Positions 6,620 to 13,841 of a stretch of DNA of 18,797 bases are shown one piece after another. Where the stretch lies: positions 1 through 18,797 of the forward strand of contig CAZIPA010000037.1 in assembly GCA_964541085.1 (NCBI GenBank), written 5' to 3'. The position numbers were made by a program, and so were the translations under genes. Origin of the DNA: UBA4644 sp964541085 (lineage in GTDB: Bacteria; Bacillota; Clostridia; Oscillospirales; Butyricicoccaceae). The notes under the pieces are model-generated. The model was not told where the DNA came from. It saw only the letters and a program-made list of their open reading frames with translations, and made no database searches. Each line of letters opens with the position of its first letter. Position 1 is the first letter of the stretch.

Positions 6620-7996
6620 ATGAAACGGGATACCAAAGCCATGTTTGCCTCCATGTCCCCCTGGAGGCTGTTTTTTGTCACGGCTCTGCCGGGCATGATC
6701 AGTATGTTTACCATGTCCATCTACAGTACGGTAGAGGGCGTGTTCATCGGACAAAAGCTGGGGGAGGCGGCGCTGGCGGCGGTGAATATCGCCCTGCCGG
6801 TGGTCATGATTAACTTTTCTCTGGCGGATATGATCGGCGTCGGTTCCTCCGCGCCCATTTCCATAGCCCTGGGGCGAAAGAATGAGGAAACGGCCAACAA
6901 TATTTTTTCCTGCGCCATGGTGCTGATTCTGCTGGCGGCGCTGGTGATGGGCGGATTGATGTTCTTTGCGGCAGAGCCGCTGGTGCGTCTGATGGGAACG
7001 GAAGAAAGCGTGGTGGCCACGGCAGCAAAATACACCCGCACCTATGCCCTGTTCAGCCCCTTTACCACGGTGTTTTTTGCCATGGACAACTATCTCCGCA
7101 TCAGCGGACTGGTAAAGACCAGTATGCTCATCAACATTTTTTCCAACGCTGCTACCATCGGACTGCTGGTGCTGTTTCTGCTGGTGCTGGAAATGGATGT
7201 GACAGGCTCGGCGCTGGCGGCCTGCGCTGCCATGCTGGTGTGCGCCGCGGCGGCGCTGTATCCCTTCCTGCGGAAAAAGACGCTGCTGCGGTTTGTCAGG
7301 CCCCGGTTCAGCGGAGCCATTCTGCGGCAGATCGGCGCCTGCGGCGCGCCGACCTTTCTGAACAATATCGCCAGCCGTGTGACCTCCGTGCTGATGAATG
7401 TTTCTCTGGTGACGCTGGGCACACAGGCACTGGGCATTGGCGGCGGAACGACCGCTGTGGCGGCCTATTCTGTGCTGATGTACGCCAACGATCTGTGTCA
7501 GCCGCTGCTCTATGGTATGAACGACGCACTGGCCCCGGCGCTGGGCTTCAACTGGGGTGCGGAGAGCTATTCCCGGGTGCGGAAAATCGTCCGCTGCAAC
7601 TATCTGGGCGGCAGTGTGGTCAGCGTGGGTGCGTCGGCGCTGCTGTTTTTCGGTGCGGAGACGGTGGCGGGCCTGTTTGTGGACAGTCAGGATGCCCAGC
7701 TGCTGACGCTGGCGACGCAGGCTTTGCGGCTGTTTTCCATGACCTATCTGGTGCGCTGGTTCCCCATGGCGGCCCAGAGCTTTCTCAGCGCCATCGGCAA
7801 ACCGCTTCATGCGGCGGCGCTGTCGGTGGGCGTGGCGCTGGTGTTTCCGGCGCTGCTGCTGGCGTGCCTGTGGCAGCTGGGGCTGAACGGCATCTGGATG
7901 AATCTCTTCGGTACGGCAGTGCTGGCGGCGGTGATGGCGATCTTCCTGCTGAAGCAGGTGTGGAAGCATACGGAGAAAGGAGAAACATCATGTTGA
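6620..7996 (+). CDS. MATE-family multidrug/Na+ or H+ antiporter (MepA-like)
   Basis: The 458-residue hydrophobic protein has about twelve membrane segments in two similar halves, the hallmark of MATE transporters. The first half carries PGMISMFTMSIYSTVEGVFIG and AALAAVNIALP; the second carries APTFLNNIASRVTSVLMNVSL and ALGFNWGAESYSRVRKIV. It would export cationic drugs or metabolites across the cytoplasmic membrane using an ion gradient. AAAAAGGAG precedes ATG 6620. It lies between the MarR gene (18 bases upstream) and a GNAT gene whose start overlaps its last 7 bases, so the three form one operon. The long antisense open frame over this gene is a composition artefact. Confidence 0.93.
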   Translation: MKRDTKAMFASMSPWRLFFVTALPGMISMFTMSIYSTVEGVFIGQKLGEAALAAVNIALPVVMINFSLADMIGVGSSAPISIALGRKNEETANNIFSCAMVLILLAALVMGGLMFFAAEPLVRLMGTEESVVATAAKYTRTYALFSPFTTVFFAMDNYLRISGLVKTSMLINIFSNAATIGLLVLFLLVLEMDVTGSALAACAAMLVCAAAALYPFLRKKTLLRFVRPRFSGAILRQIGACGAPTFLNNIASRVTSVLMNVSLVTLGTQALGIGGGTTAVAAYSVLMYANDLCQPLLYGMNDALAPALGFNWGAESYSRVRKIVRCNYLGGSVVSVGASALLFFGAETVAGLFVDSQDAQLLTLATQALRLFSMTYLVRWFPMAAQSFLSAIGKPLHAAALSVGVALVFPALLLACLWQLGLNGIWMNLFGTAVLAAVMAIFLLKQVWKHTEKGETSC

Positions 7997-8487
7997 CATT
8001 GGTGCCGGTGACGGCGGAAACGGAAAATCTTCCCAAAATCGAGGCCCTGTATCGGCGGGCCTTTCCCCAAAATGAGCGCCGTCCCTTCCGGGGACTGTTC
8101 GGGGATCCGCAGGGCGTGGCAGAAATGATGGCGTTGCAGGACGGCCTGCGCTTTTGCGGCTTTGTCTGTCTGCTGAACGGGCGGGAGCTTTCTCATATCA
8201 TCTATTTTGCCGTGGAGGAAGGACTGCGGGGGCAGGGCTATGGTGCTCAGACGCTGGCGGCACTGCACGCCGGTCGGCCCGGCAGACGGATCATTGTGGA
8301 CATTGAGCGGGAGCGGGCGGACGCACCCAACAATGACCAGCGCCGTCGCCGCAGGCAGTTCTATCTCCGGCAGGGCTATCAGCCGACGGACATCCGCTAT
8401 CGCTGGCAGGGGGAGGACTATGAGATTCTATCCCACGGCGGCCCGGTATCCGAGGCCGAGTTTGATGCCTTCTGGGAGGAAATGTGA
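7990..8487 (+). CDS. GNAT-family N-acetyltransferase, translationally coupled to MATE
   Basis: The 165-residue protein begins MLTLVPVTAETENLPKIEAL. The acetyl-CoA loop is EEGLRGQGYGAQTLAAL, and a QFYLRQGYQPTDIRYRW segment with YEIL fits the C-terminal GNAT strands. The middle is unusually Arg-rich (NNDQRRRRRQFYL). ATG 7990 overlaps the end of the MATE gene by 7 bases (the shared bases read ATGTTGA), with AGGAG at 7978-7982, so translation is coupled. The same frame is open far upstream through the MATE gene, but that part is a shadow. Its place in a MarR-MATE operon suggests it modifies the exported compound or a related one, by inference only. Confidence 0.9.
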   Translation: MLTLVPVTAETENLPKIEALYRRAFPQNERRPFRGLFGDPQGVAEMMALQDGLRFCGFVCLLNGRELSHIIYFAVEEGLRGQGYGAQTLAALHAGRPGRRIIVDIERERADAPNNDQRRRRRQFYLRQGYQPTDIRYRWQGEDYEILSHGGPVSEAEFDAFWEEM

Positions 8488-8507
8488 GGAAAAAGCGCAA
8501 AATCCCT

Positions 8508-8536
8508 TTGCAAACGGCTGAAAAATCTGCTATAAT
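8508..8536 (+). promoter_or_regulatory. Promoter of the second MATE gene
   Basis: TTGCAA (8508-8513) and TATAAT (8531-8536) are exactly 17 bases apart. Transcription should begin near 8543, only about a dozen bases before the terminator-like hairpin at 8554. Confidence 0.82.
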
Positions 8537-8553
8537 AGCGGCAACGAGCAGCG

Positions 8554-8592
8554 AAATGCGTAAGTCCAGTTTTCTGGGCCTGCGCATTTTTT
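8554..8592 (+). terminator. Intrinsic terminator / attenuator in the leader of the second MATE gene
   Basis: Bases 8554-8569 pair with 8574-8589 in a 16-bp stem with a single A-C mismatch (two G-T pairs allowed) and a TTTT loop. Six T follow the stem core (8587-8592). It lies after the promoter at 8508-8536 and only 8 bases before AGGAGG of the MATE gene. It can end read-through from the MarR operon, but it also blocks the MATE gene's own promoter, so that gene should need antitermination or leak-through. Confidence 0.8.
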
Positions 8593-8613
8593 GCATTTCA
8601 GGAGGTATTTTTT

Positions 8614-10020
8614 ATGGAAGAACAAATGCAGTCGCCCCTTGCCACCCAGCCGGTGGGCAAGCTCATGGGCCGCTACGCCCTGCCCTGCGTGATCTCTCTG
8701 CTGGTGGGAGCGCTGTACAACATTGTGGATCAGATTTTCATCGCCAACGCCGCCTATCTGGGCTCCTATGGCAACGCCGCCAACACTGTGGTGTTCCCGC
8801 TGACGGTGATTGCGCTGGGCATTGCCGTGATGATCGGAGACGGCTGCTGCGCCTATTGCAGCATTGCGCTGGGCAGCAACCGTCCGGAAAACGCCACCCG
8901 CAGCGTGGGCAATTCGGTGGTGCTGTGTCTGGGAAGCAGCCTGCTGCTGACGGCGGTGTATCTGCTGCTGGCCGACCCTCTGCTCACCGCCTTTGGCGGC
9001 AATGTCAACCCGGAGACCATGGCCTTTTCCCGGGAATATTTTTTCTGGATCACCCTGGGCATCCCGCTGTATATGCTGGGACAGGCGCTGAATCCCATCA
9101 TCCGGGCCGACGGAAATCCCCGGTTTGCCATGCTGGCGACGCTGCTGGGTGCGGTGCTCAACATTTTGCTGGACCCGCTGTTCATCTTCGTTTTCCACTG
9201 GGGAATGATGGGCGCGGCGGTGGCTACGGTGATCGGACAGGCAGCCACGGCGGCCCTTTCGGTGGGCTATCTCTGCCGGGCAAAGCTCCTTCGGCCCCGT
9301 CTGGCAGACCTTCGGCCCCGGGGACACATCCTCGGAAAAACCCTGTCGCTGGGCCTGTGCAGCTTTCTGGCGCAGATTTCTCTGGTGGCGGCCATGGCGG
9401 CTATCAACAATATGCTGCGGCGCTATGGCGCAATGGATGCCATTTTTGGACAGACCCAATATGCCCAGATTCCCATGGCGGTGGTGGGCATCGTCATGAA
9501 GTTTTTCCAGATTGTCATTTCCATTGTCATCGGCATGGCGGCGGGCTGCATTCCGGTGGTGGGCTATAATATGGGCGCACAGCAGCCGGAACGGGTCAGA
9601 CAGCTGTTTCTCCGGCTGCTGCTTTGGGAGACGTGCATCGGCGCTGTGGCACTGGTAATTGTGGAATGCTTCCCCGGGGCGCTGATTCGCATTTTTGGCG
9701 CAGCCAATGAGAGCAGCTATTATACCGCCTTTGCGGTGAAGGCGTTCCGGGTGTATCTGTGTATGCTGGTGCTGGCCTGCGTGAATAAGGCAACCTTTAT
9801 TTTCCTGCAAGCCATGGGCCGGGCAGTGGAATCCACGCTGCTTTCCATGGTGCGGGAGATTGTGTTCGGCGTGGGCTTTGCCCTGCTGCTGCCCCGGTTT
9901 TTCGGACTGGATGGCGTGCTCTTGTCCATGCCCGTGTCCGATGTGCTGACGGCAGTCATCTCGGCAGCGCTGATTGTCAAAACCCTGCGACAGTTGCGGC
10001 AGCCGGTGTCCGCGGCATAA
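8614..10020 (+). CDS. Second MATE-family efflux transporter (MepA-like)
   Basis: The 468-residue protein has about twelve membrane segments. It opens with a MATE-type first helix, GRYALPCVISLLVGALYNIV followed by DQIFI, then SIALGSNRPENATRSVGN in the loop after the second helix. The half-repeat occurs near LGLCSFLAQISLVAAMAAIN, and GCIPVVGYNMGAQQPERVRQ matches the MepA-like subgroup. It would export drugs or metabolites using an ion gradient. It is not close in sequence to the neighbouring MATE protein, so it is not a recent duplicate. AGGAGG (8600-8605) sits 8 bases before ATG 8614. It has its own promoter followed by a leader terminator, and ends at a two-way terminator. Confidence 0.93.
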   Translation: MEEQMQSPLATQPVGKLMGRYALPCVISLLVGALYNIVDQIFIANAAYLGSYGNAANTVVFPLTVIALGIAVMIGDGCCAYCSIALGSNRPENATRSVGNSVVLCLGSSLLLTAVYLLLADPLLTAFGGNVNPETMAFSREYFFWITLGIPLYMLGQALNPIIRADGNPRFAMLATLLGAVLNILLDPLFIFVFHWGMMGAAVATVIGQAATAALSVGYLCRAKLLRPRLADLRPRGHILGKTLSLGLCSFLAQISLVAAMAAINNMLRRYGAMDAIFGQTQYAQIPMAVVGIVMKFFQIVISIVIGMAAGCIPVVGYNMGAQQPERVRQLFLRLLLWETCIGAVALVIVECFPGALIRIFGAANESSYYTAFAVKAFRVYLCMLVLACVNKATFIFLQAMGRAVESTLLSMVREIVFGVGFALLLPRFFGLDGVLLSMPVSDVLTAVISAALIVKTLRQLRQPVSAA

Positions 10021-10030
10021 GCACAAGAAA

Positions 10031-10059
10031 AAGGCACCCCGTCTGGGGTGCCTTAACTT
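10031..10059. terminator. Bidirectional terminator between convergent genes
   Basis: AAGGCACCCC (10031-10040) and GGGGTGCCTT (10045-10054) form a perfect 10-bp stem with a GTCT loop. The plus strand continues AACTTTTTG; the minus strand continues TTTCTTGTG. It serves both the second MATE gene and the convergent permease gene, which ends at 10069. Confidence 0.9.
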
Positions 10060-10068
10060 TTTGCTCAA

Positions 10069-12057
10069 TTATTCTTTCGTCCCCAGCAGCAGCATGGGGG
10101 ATTTTTTGCTTTCGTTTGCGAAGCAGATGAGCATGGCAAGGATGAGTGTCAGCGAAATTCCCGCCCAGGTGAAGATGGGGAAGAGGGGATTTTCCTGCTC
10201 CAGATAGGTGAAGGCTTCCGCTTCCTCGTCCGCATCGGCCAAAGTTGCGGAAAAGCTGGGGTCAGAGCGGTTTTCGGCGGCGGTTTCCAGAATGCTTTGG
10301 GTGACGCTGGCGGAGATTTTCTGCCCGGCGAAGGCCCCCGCGCCCGCACCCAAGATGCACACCAAGAGCACCGCAAACAGCAGCAGCACCGCCACCTGAC
10401 GCTTGCTCATGCCGATGGCACGGAAAGCCGCAATCTGGCGTTTATTTTGCACCATATACAACACGGCGAAAGCCACCACGGTGAGCAATGCCGTCAGGCC
10501 GGAGAGCACCAGAATCAATTTGCTGATTTGGGAAAGACTCTCCAGCCCGGGGGCCAGCTGGCTGAGATTGTGGTCGTACACCGTCACATTCATGGTGTAG
10601 CCGGTCTCCTGCTTTGCCGTCAGACCGGAGGATTCCAGCGCCGCCTGAAAATCCAAAAGCTTTTTCGGATTGATCCAAAGGGTGGTGTTGTTCTCAGAAA
10701 GCTTCGGCGTGGGCTGGTTTGCCACGGAATTGGAGGGGATGTAGACATTCAAAATATATACGCCTTTGCCCGCTGTATTATCGCAAATCGCTCCATCTTC
10801 ACACGGTACAGCCGTTCCGTCTCTCCCGCAACCCAACAGACCGTCATAAATTCCGATGATCTCGTATTCGCCCTGATCGAAGATGTGCATGGAAGGGAAA
10901 TCGTGGTATTGAGAAGGATAGTCAGCTTCCTCATAATGGTAAATGGGAGAAGCTTCAATGGTATCCTGACGGCAAACACTGTACTGGGCATAGTCTCCTG
11001 CCGTGTAAAGATAATCGCAGGGGAAAAAGTTCAAGTCCAGTGTGTCCCCCACTTTCCATTCCATATGGTCAGCCATCCACCGACTGACCAGACAGACCTT
11101 TGCGCCGGATTCAATTTCTTCTTCCGTAAAGTCCCGACCTCGGCTGACCCAGACCCGGTTTTCGCTAAAAGCAGAAATGCCATCCAGACGATTCACCGTC
11201 ACGGCGGTCAGAGAATAAGCCGAATACTCCACCGCCTCTGCGATTTGGCGGTAATAGTCACCCATCTCTGTCTGCCAGAACCCGTCATAATTTTCCGTAA
11301 ACCACGAAAATGGAAGCCTGCTGTGCCATGTATCCTCCATATAATACACACCATTGGAGCTGACACGAAACCGAACATTCCCTTCCGGATCATCTGTCAG
11401 ATGGTACACATCCTCGCCCGCTCCGCAAAAATATCCCAAAACCGCAATGTACTCTTTTCCCGGCTCCAGTGTGTATTCCTGCTCATAATAATTTCGAATT
11501 TTCAGTTGTTGTATCACAGATTCCGGTGAATCGGATTCCCGCGCGGCTGCCCACTTTACATAAACCGGAATATATGCATCCCCCTTGGTCGGAATCGTTG
11601 CCCCTTGACTGCTTGCCGGTGTAAAACATATCACTTTAGCTCGGTTATATTCTTTGATGCTAAAGTTGGTACAAGCTCGAAACATCTTTGCTGAAGCGTT
11701 TGAAACATAAGCTCCGAATTGATTCCTGATATCATAATCAATTACTCCCTCTAATTGTGTTAAAGGAAGCAGGTCATAGTTTTCTGCTTGACAGGAATAA
11801 TAACCGATATAATCATTGCTATTGATATCTTCACACATCTCACCAACGGAGTTTATATTCCCTTTGAAATCTGGGACAGCAGTAATATCGAAAGCGTTAT
11901 ACACCGCATCCAGATTTTCAGCTGCATATTGGTGCAAATTTAGCCCAAGACACAAAAACATCGCTGTTGCTGCAAATAAAGCAAAATGTAAGCTCATTTT
12001 CCCCGGAGTTCTGAGAAACTGTTTCATGCTGAAATGCGTAAAAGTACAATTAAGCAT
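10069..12057 (-). CDS. FtsX/MacB-type ABC transporter permease with large Cys-rich ectodomain
   Basis: The 662-residue protein has one membrane helix at about 22-40, a long outside domain to about 510, then three helices at about 513-536, 555-576 and 629-647. Between the second and third is QNKRQIAAFRAIGMSKRQ, the coupling segment typical of FtsX-like permeases. This is the single-repeat 4-helix layout of MacB/LolC-type (type VII ABC) proteins, which move substrates from the outer face or signal mechanically rather than import. No ATP-binding subunit lies in the window, so the partner is elsewhere. By my count the outside domain holds 11 Cys, a high number. ATG 12057 follows AAGAGG; no promoter is visible in the 67 bases upstream, which hold a terminator, so expression probably depends on read-through from the Cys-rich gene. 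The N-terminal third is AT-richer than the rest. Confidence 0.85.
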   Translation of the reverse strand: MLNCTFTHFSMKQFLRTPGKMSLHFALFAATAMFLCLGLNLHQYAAENLDAVYNAFDITAVPDFKGNINSVGEMCEDINSNDYIGYYSCQAENYDLLPLTQLEGVIDYDIRNQFGAYVSNASAKMFRACTNFSIKEYNRAKVICFTPASSQGATIPTKGDAYIPVYVKWAAARESDSPESVIQQLKIRNYYEQEYTLEPGKEYIAVLGYFCGAGEDVYHLTDDPEGNVRFRVSSNGVYYMEDTWHSRLPFSWFTENYDGFWQTEMGDYYRQIAEAVEYSAYSLTAVTVNRLDGISAFSENRVWVSRGRDFTEEEIESGAKVCLVSRWMADHMEWKVGDTLDLNFFPCDYLYTAGDYAQYSVCRQDTIEASPIYHYEEADYPSQYHDFPSMHIFDQGEYEIIGIYDGLLGCGRDGTAVPCEDGAICDNTAGKGVYILNVYIPSNSVANQPTPKLSENNTTLWINPKKLLDFQAALESSGLTAKQETGYTMNVTVYDHNLSQLAPGLESLSQISKLILVLSGLTALLTVVAFAVLYMVQNKRQIAAFRAIGMSKRQVAVLLLFAVLLVCILGAGAGAFAGQKISASVTQSILETAAENRSDPSFSATLADADEEAEAFTYLEQENPLFPIFTWAGISLTLILAMLICFANESKKSPMLLLGTKE

Positions 12058-12070
12058 AAGTAAACCTCTT

Positions 12071-12110
12071 CAATTACAAAAATACCAGAGGCAGTTAACC
12101 TGCCTCTGGT
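12071..12110 (-). terminator. Terminator between the Cys-rich gene and the permease gene
   Basis: An 11-bp perfect stem (12084-12094 with 12100-12110) and a 5-base loop are followed on the minus strand by ATTTTTG. It lies 14 bases after the Cys-rich gene stop and 26 before the permease start, so it should lower permease expression relative to the first gene. Confidence 0.85.
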
Positions 12111-12124
12111 GCTCTTATATCTTT

Positions 12125-12460
12125 TTACTTCACACGATGCGCACAGCCATAGATTTCGTCGGAATCTCCTGCCGGGCAGATAGTGCATTGTTCATAAACA
12201 ACAGTGTATGTAACATATTTTCCACACTTGCTGCACCACACATCCCACGAATCTTCATCATAAGGCTCCAGCCGTCCTTTTCCACAGCTGGAACACACCT
12301 CATACCGCGCGAAAATGGGCAGGCAGAGGGCCAGCACCAGTGCGGTGAGCAGAACAATAGCCAAATAGCGTTTCATGCGAGTACCCACTTTCGTTTCAGG
12401 ATGGTTCAAAGATTCCACTTCCGGGCGGAAGTGTGCGGAGGTTTCCGTTTCGATCTGCAT
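12125..12460 (-). CDS. Small Cys-rich membrane-anchored or exported protein, not recognised
   Basis: I do not recognise this family. From ATG 12460 the protein has 111 residues: a polar N-terminal part, one hydrophobic helix (about 32-50, YLAIVLLTALVLALCLPIF), then a short domain with three CxxC pairs (C56/C59, C76/C79, C92/C95) and a last Cys at 106. The pairs are arranged like zinc ribbons or disulfides. ATG 12460 has GAGAGGGG 8 bases upstream. An internal ATG at 12376 would start MKRYLAIVLL directly before the helix, like a signal peptide, but with a weaker ribosome site; the hydrophobic segment lacks a proper lipobox. In either case the Cys domain probably lies outside the membrane, where disulfides are more likely than zinc. 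It precedes the orphan permease on the same strand and has a perfect-consensus promoter. Confidence 0.7.
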   Translation of the reverse strand: MQIETETSAHFRPEVESLNHPETKVGTRMKRYLAIVLLTALVLALCLPIFARYEVCSSCGKGRLEPYDEDSWDVWCSKCGKYVTYTVVYEQCTICPAGDSDEIYGCAHRVK

Positions 12461-12488
12461 GGGACTCACCCCTCTCCGGTAATTCGGC

Positions 12489-12504
12489 TGACCGTTTCCG
12501 GTCA
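12489..12504 (-). promoter_or_regulatory. 5' UTR hairpin with GAAA loop before the Cys-rich gene
   Basis: On the minus strand TGACCG-GAAA-CGGTCA is a perfect 6-bp stem closed by a GNRA-type tetraloop. It lies in the leader between the predicted transcription start (near 12528) and ATG 12460, followed after 12 bases by the ribosome binding region. It may stabilise the mRNA or serve in control. Confidence 0.5.
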
Positions 12505-12533
12505 ATCATTCTGCGGCTAAACTTCTTGTCTTA

Positions 12534-12562
12534 ATTATAACAGAGCCTCTTTTCACTGTCAA
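12534..12562 (-). promoter_or_regulatory. Perfect-consensus sigma-A promoter of the Cys-rich gene
   Basis: On the minus strand TTGACA (12557-12562) and TATAAT (12534-12539) are exactly 17 bases apart. Such an ideal promoter usually means either high expression or tight repression. Two operator-like copies lie just upstream (12571-12604). Confidence 0.88.
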
Positions 12563-12570
12563 TCCGGCAG

Positions 12571-12604
12571 TTTGCACAAAGATAAGCTTGAAATTTTGTG
12601 CAAA
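12571..12604. repeat. Paired TTTGnnCAAA sites, candidate operator
   Basis: TTTGCACAAA (12571-12580) and TTTGTGCAAA (12595-12604) are perfect inverted copies of each other, and each is itself a near palindrome of form TTTG-N2-CAAA. They lie 24 bases apart, start to start, beginning 8 bases upstream of the -35 box. This position suits an activator, or a repressor that contacts the promoter edge. They could also pair as a hairpin, but no T-run follows. Confidence 0.5.
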
Positions 12605-12671
12605 ACAACAAATGGAATCACAGAAAAGGCCGTTGCGGCGGGAAAATCGCCTTTCTGGCGCAATCCCTCTG

Positions 12672-12704
12672 AAAACAAAAAAGACACCCCGCGAGGGGGT
12701 GTCT
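12672..12704 (-). terminator. Terminator of the rpsF-ssb-rpsR operon
   Basis: A 9-bp stem (12682-12690 with 12696-12704) and a 5-base loop are followed on the minus strand by TTTTTTGTTTT. It begins 22 bases after the rpsR stop codon. Confidence 0.92.
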
Positions 12705-12726
12705 GGTGCATTGGATACAGTGATGC

Positions 12727-12978
12727 TCAGTCTGCGGTGTAGGGCAGCAGAGCCACATGACGGGCGCGCTTGATGGCCGTGGTCAGCTGACGCTGATGCA
12801 TGGCGCAGACACCGGTCATACGGCGGGGCAGGATCTTGCCGCGATCGGAAGTGTACTTCCGCAGCTTGGCAGCATCCTTGAAGTCGATGGACGCAACCTT
12901 ATCCACGCAGAACTGGCAAACTTTCCGGCGGCGGCGATTGTCGCGGGCCGGACGCTCCGGTCTGTTTTCTCTTTCCAT
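12727..12978 (-). CDS. rpsR: 30S ribosomal protein S18
   Basis: The 83-residue protein contains CQFCVDK, then IDFKDAAKLRKYTSDRGKI and LPRRMTGVCAMHQRQLTTAI, the conserved core of bacterial S18. It binds 16S rRNA in the platform of the 30S subunit together with S6. The N-terminus is basic, RDNRRRRKVCQFC. The CxxC pair makes this a Cys-containing form of the kind that can bind zinc; whether it does is not visible. AGGAGG precedes ATG 12978. It is the last gene of the usual rpsF-ssb-rpsR operon and ends at its terminator. Confidence 0.98.
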   Translation of the reverse strand: MERENRPERPARDNRRRRKVCQFCVDKVASIDFKDAAKLRKYTSDRGKILPRRMTGVCAMHQRQLTTAIKRARHVALLPYTAD

Positions 12979-13001
12979 GATCGTTCCTCCTTCTGAAAAG
13001 G

Positions 13002-13433
13002 TTAAAACGGGAGATCGCTATCGTCACCGGGCAATGCAGCAAACTCATTGCCGCCCATGCCGCTGGGCATGGAATCGAAGCCGGAGGGGGCATCCCGCCG
13101 GGTCTGGCCGTCCCGTTTGGGTTCGGCAAAGAATACTTCGCTGGCGACGACCTCCACAGATTTGCGCTTCTGGCCGGACTTGTCCTCCCAGGTTCTGGTC
13201 TGGATCTGTCCCTCTACGGCCACAAGCTGGCCCTTGGTGAAATAGCGGCTGACAAACTCGGCGGTGTTGCGCCAGGCCACGATATCAATGAAATCGGTCT
13301 GGGGCTGTTCGCCGGAGCGGGTATAGCTGCGGTTCACGGCAAGGGTAAAGGTCGTGACGGATGTTCCGTTCTGGGTCTTGCGGAGCTCGGGGTCGGCAGT
13401 CAGTCTGCCCATGAGAATGGCTTTATTCAGCAT
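13002..13433 (-). CDS. ssb: Single-stranded DNA-binding protein SSB
   Basis: The 143-residue protein opens MLNKAILMGRLTADPELR and continues with TTFTLAVNRSYTRSGEQPQT and FIDIVAWRNTAEFVSRYFTK, the conserved OB fold of bacterial SSB. A Gly/Asp-rich linker (about 107-137) follows, then the acidic tip DDSDLPF that recruits repair and replication partners. It is a homotetramer that coats single-stranded DNA in replication and repair. The start at 13433 has a GGGGGAG-type site. Its place between rpsF and rpsR is the Firmicute arrangement, with 13 and 23 base gaps. Confidence 0.98.
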   Translation of the reverse strand: MLNKAILMGRLTADPELRKTQNGTSVTTFTLAVNRSYTRSGEQPQTDFIDIVAWRNTAEFVSRYFTKGQLVAVEGQIQTRTWEDKSGQKRKSVEVVASEVFFAEPKRDGQTRRDAPSGFDSMPSGMGGNEFAALPGDDSDLPF

Positions 13434-13446
13434 TTCATGCTCCCCC

Positions 13447-13740
13447 TTATTCCTTTGCTACGATGATAGAGCGGATCACGCCGTCCGTAATCTTGTAGAT
13501 ACGGTCGAGCTCGGCGGGGAACTCGGGCTTGGAATCGAATTCCACGAAAACATAGTAGCCTTCGGGCATATCGTCGATAGCGTAAGCCATGCGGCGCTTG
13601 CCCCACTGCTCGATCTTGGTGATCTCACCGTTGGCGGCGATCAGGTTGGTGAACTTCTCCACCACAGCATTGATAGCCTCTTCGGTCAGCGTGGCGTTGA
13701 CGATGAAAATCGTCTCATACTTTCCGGTGATTTTGGGCAT
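13447..13740 (-). CDS. rpsF: 30S ribosomal protein S6
   Basis: The 97-residue protein begins MPKITGKYETIFIVNATLTE and contains KIEQWGKRRMAYAIDDMPEG and GYYVFVEFDSKPEFPAELDR, the S6 ferredoxin-like fold. S6 pairs with S18 on the 30S platform. ATG 13740 follows AAGGAGG; the open frame reaches further upstream but those codons lie in the leader. First gene of the operon, transcribed from a near-consensus promoter. In many bacteria the S6-S18 complex binds this leader to limit its own synthesis; a small hairpin (13771-13785) is present here, but I could not identify the known binding motif with certainty. Confidence 0.98.
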   Translation of the reverse strand: MPKITGKYETIFIVNATLTEEAINAVVEKFTNLIAANGEITKIEQWGKRRMAYAIDDMPEGYYVFVEFDSKPEFPAELDRIYKITDGVIRSIIVAKE

Positions 13741-13802
13741 TCTCTTTGCACCTCCTTCTGGACAAATGGCCTGCACATAATGCAGACAAGGATAACATAA
13801 GT

Positions 13803-13831
13803 ATGATACACGCACCGGGGGCAAATGTCAA
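13803..13831 (-). promoter_or_regulatory. Promoter of the rpsF operon
   Basis: On the minus strand TTGACA (13826-13831) and TATCAT (13803-13808) are 17 bases apart. The leader of about 55 bases contains a CTGCA/TGCAG hairpin (13771-13785). The -35 box lies only 10 bases from the -35 box of the opposing promoter. Confidence 0.85.
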
Positions 13832-13841
13832 GAACTTTTTT

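Noticed and set aside
5348..7969. An antisense open frame of 873 codons across GNAT, MarR and MATE genes
   Set aside because: It is His/Gln/Arg-rich with no domain pattern, lies opposite three well-supported genes, and has no ribosome binding site. It is the usual result of GC-biased codon use on the other strand.
6135..8487. Idea that the two MATE genes are a recent tandem duplication
   Set aside because: The two proteins share only family-level features; their N-termini, loops and lengths differ throughout.
8530..10068. An antisense open frame of 512 codons opposite the second MATE gene
   Set aside because: It has the same low-complexity His/Gln/Arg composition and crosses the bidirectional terminator; the sense strand encodes a clear MATE protein.
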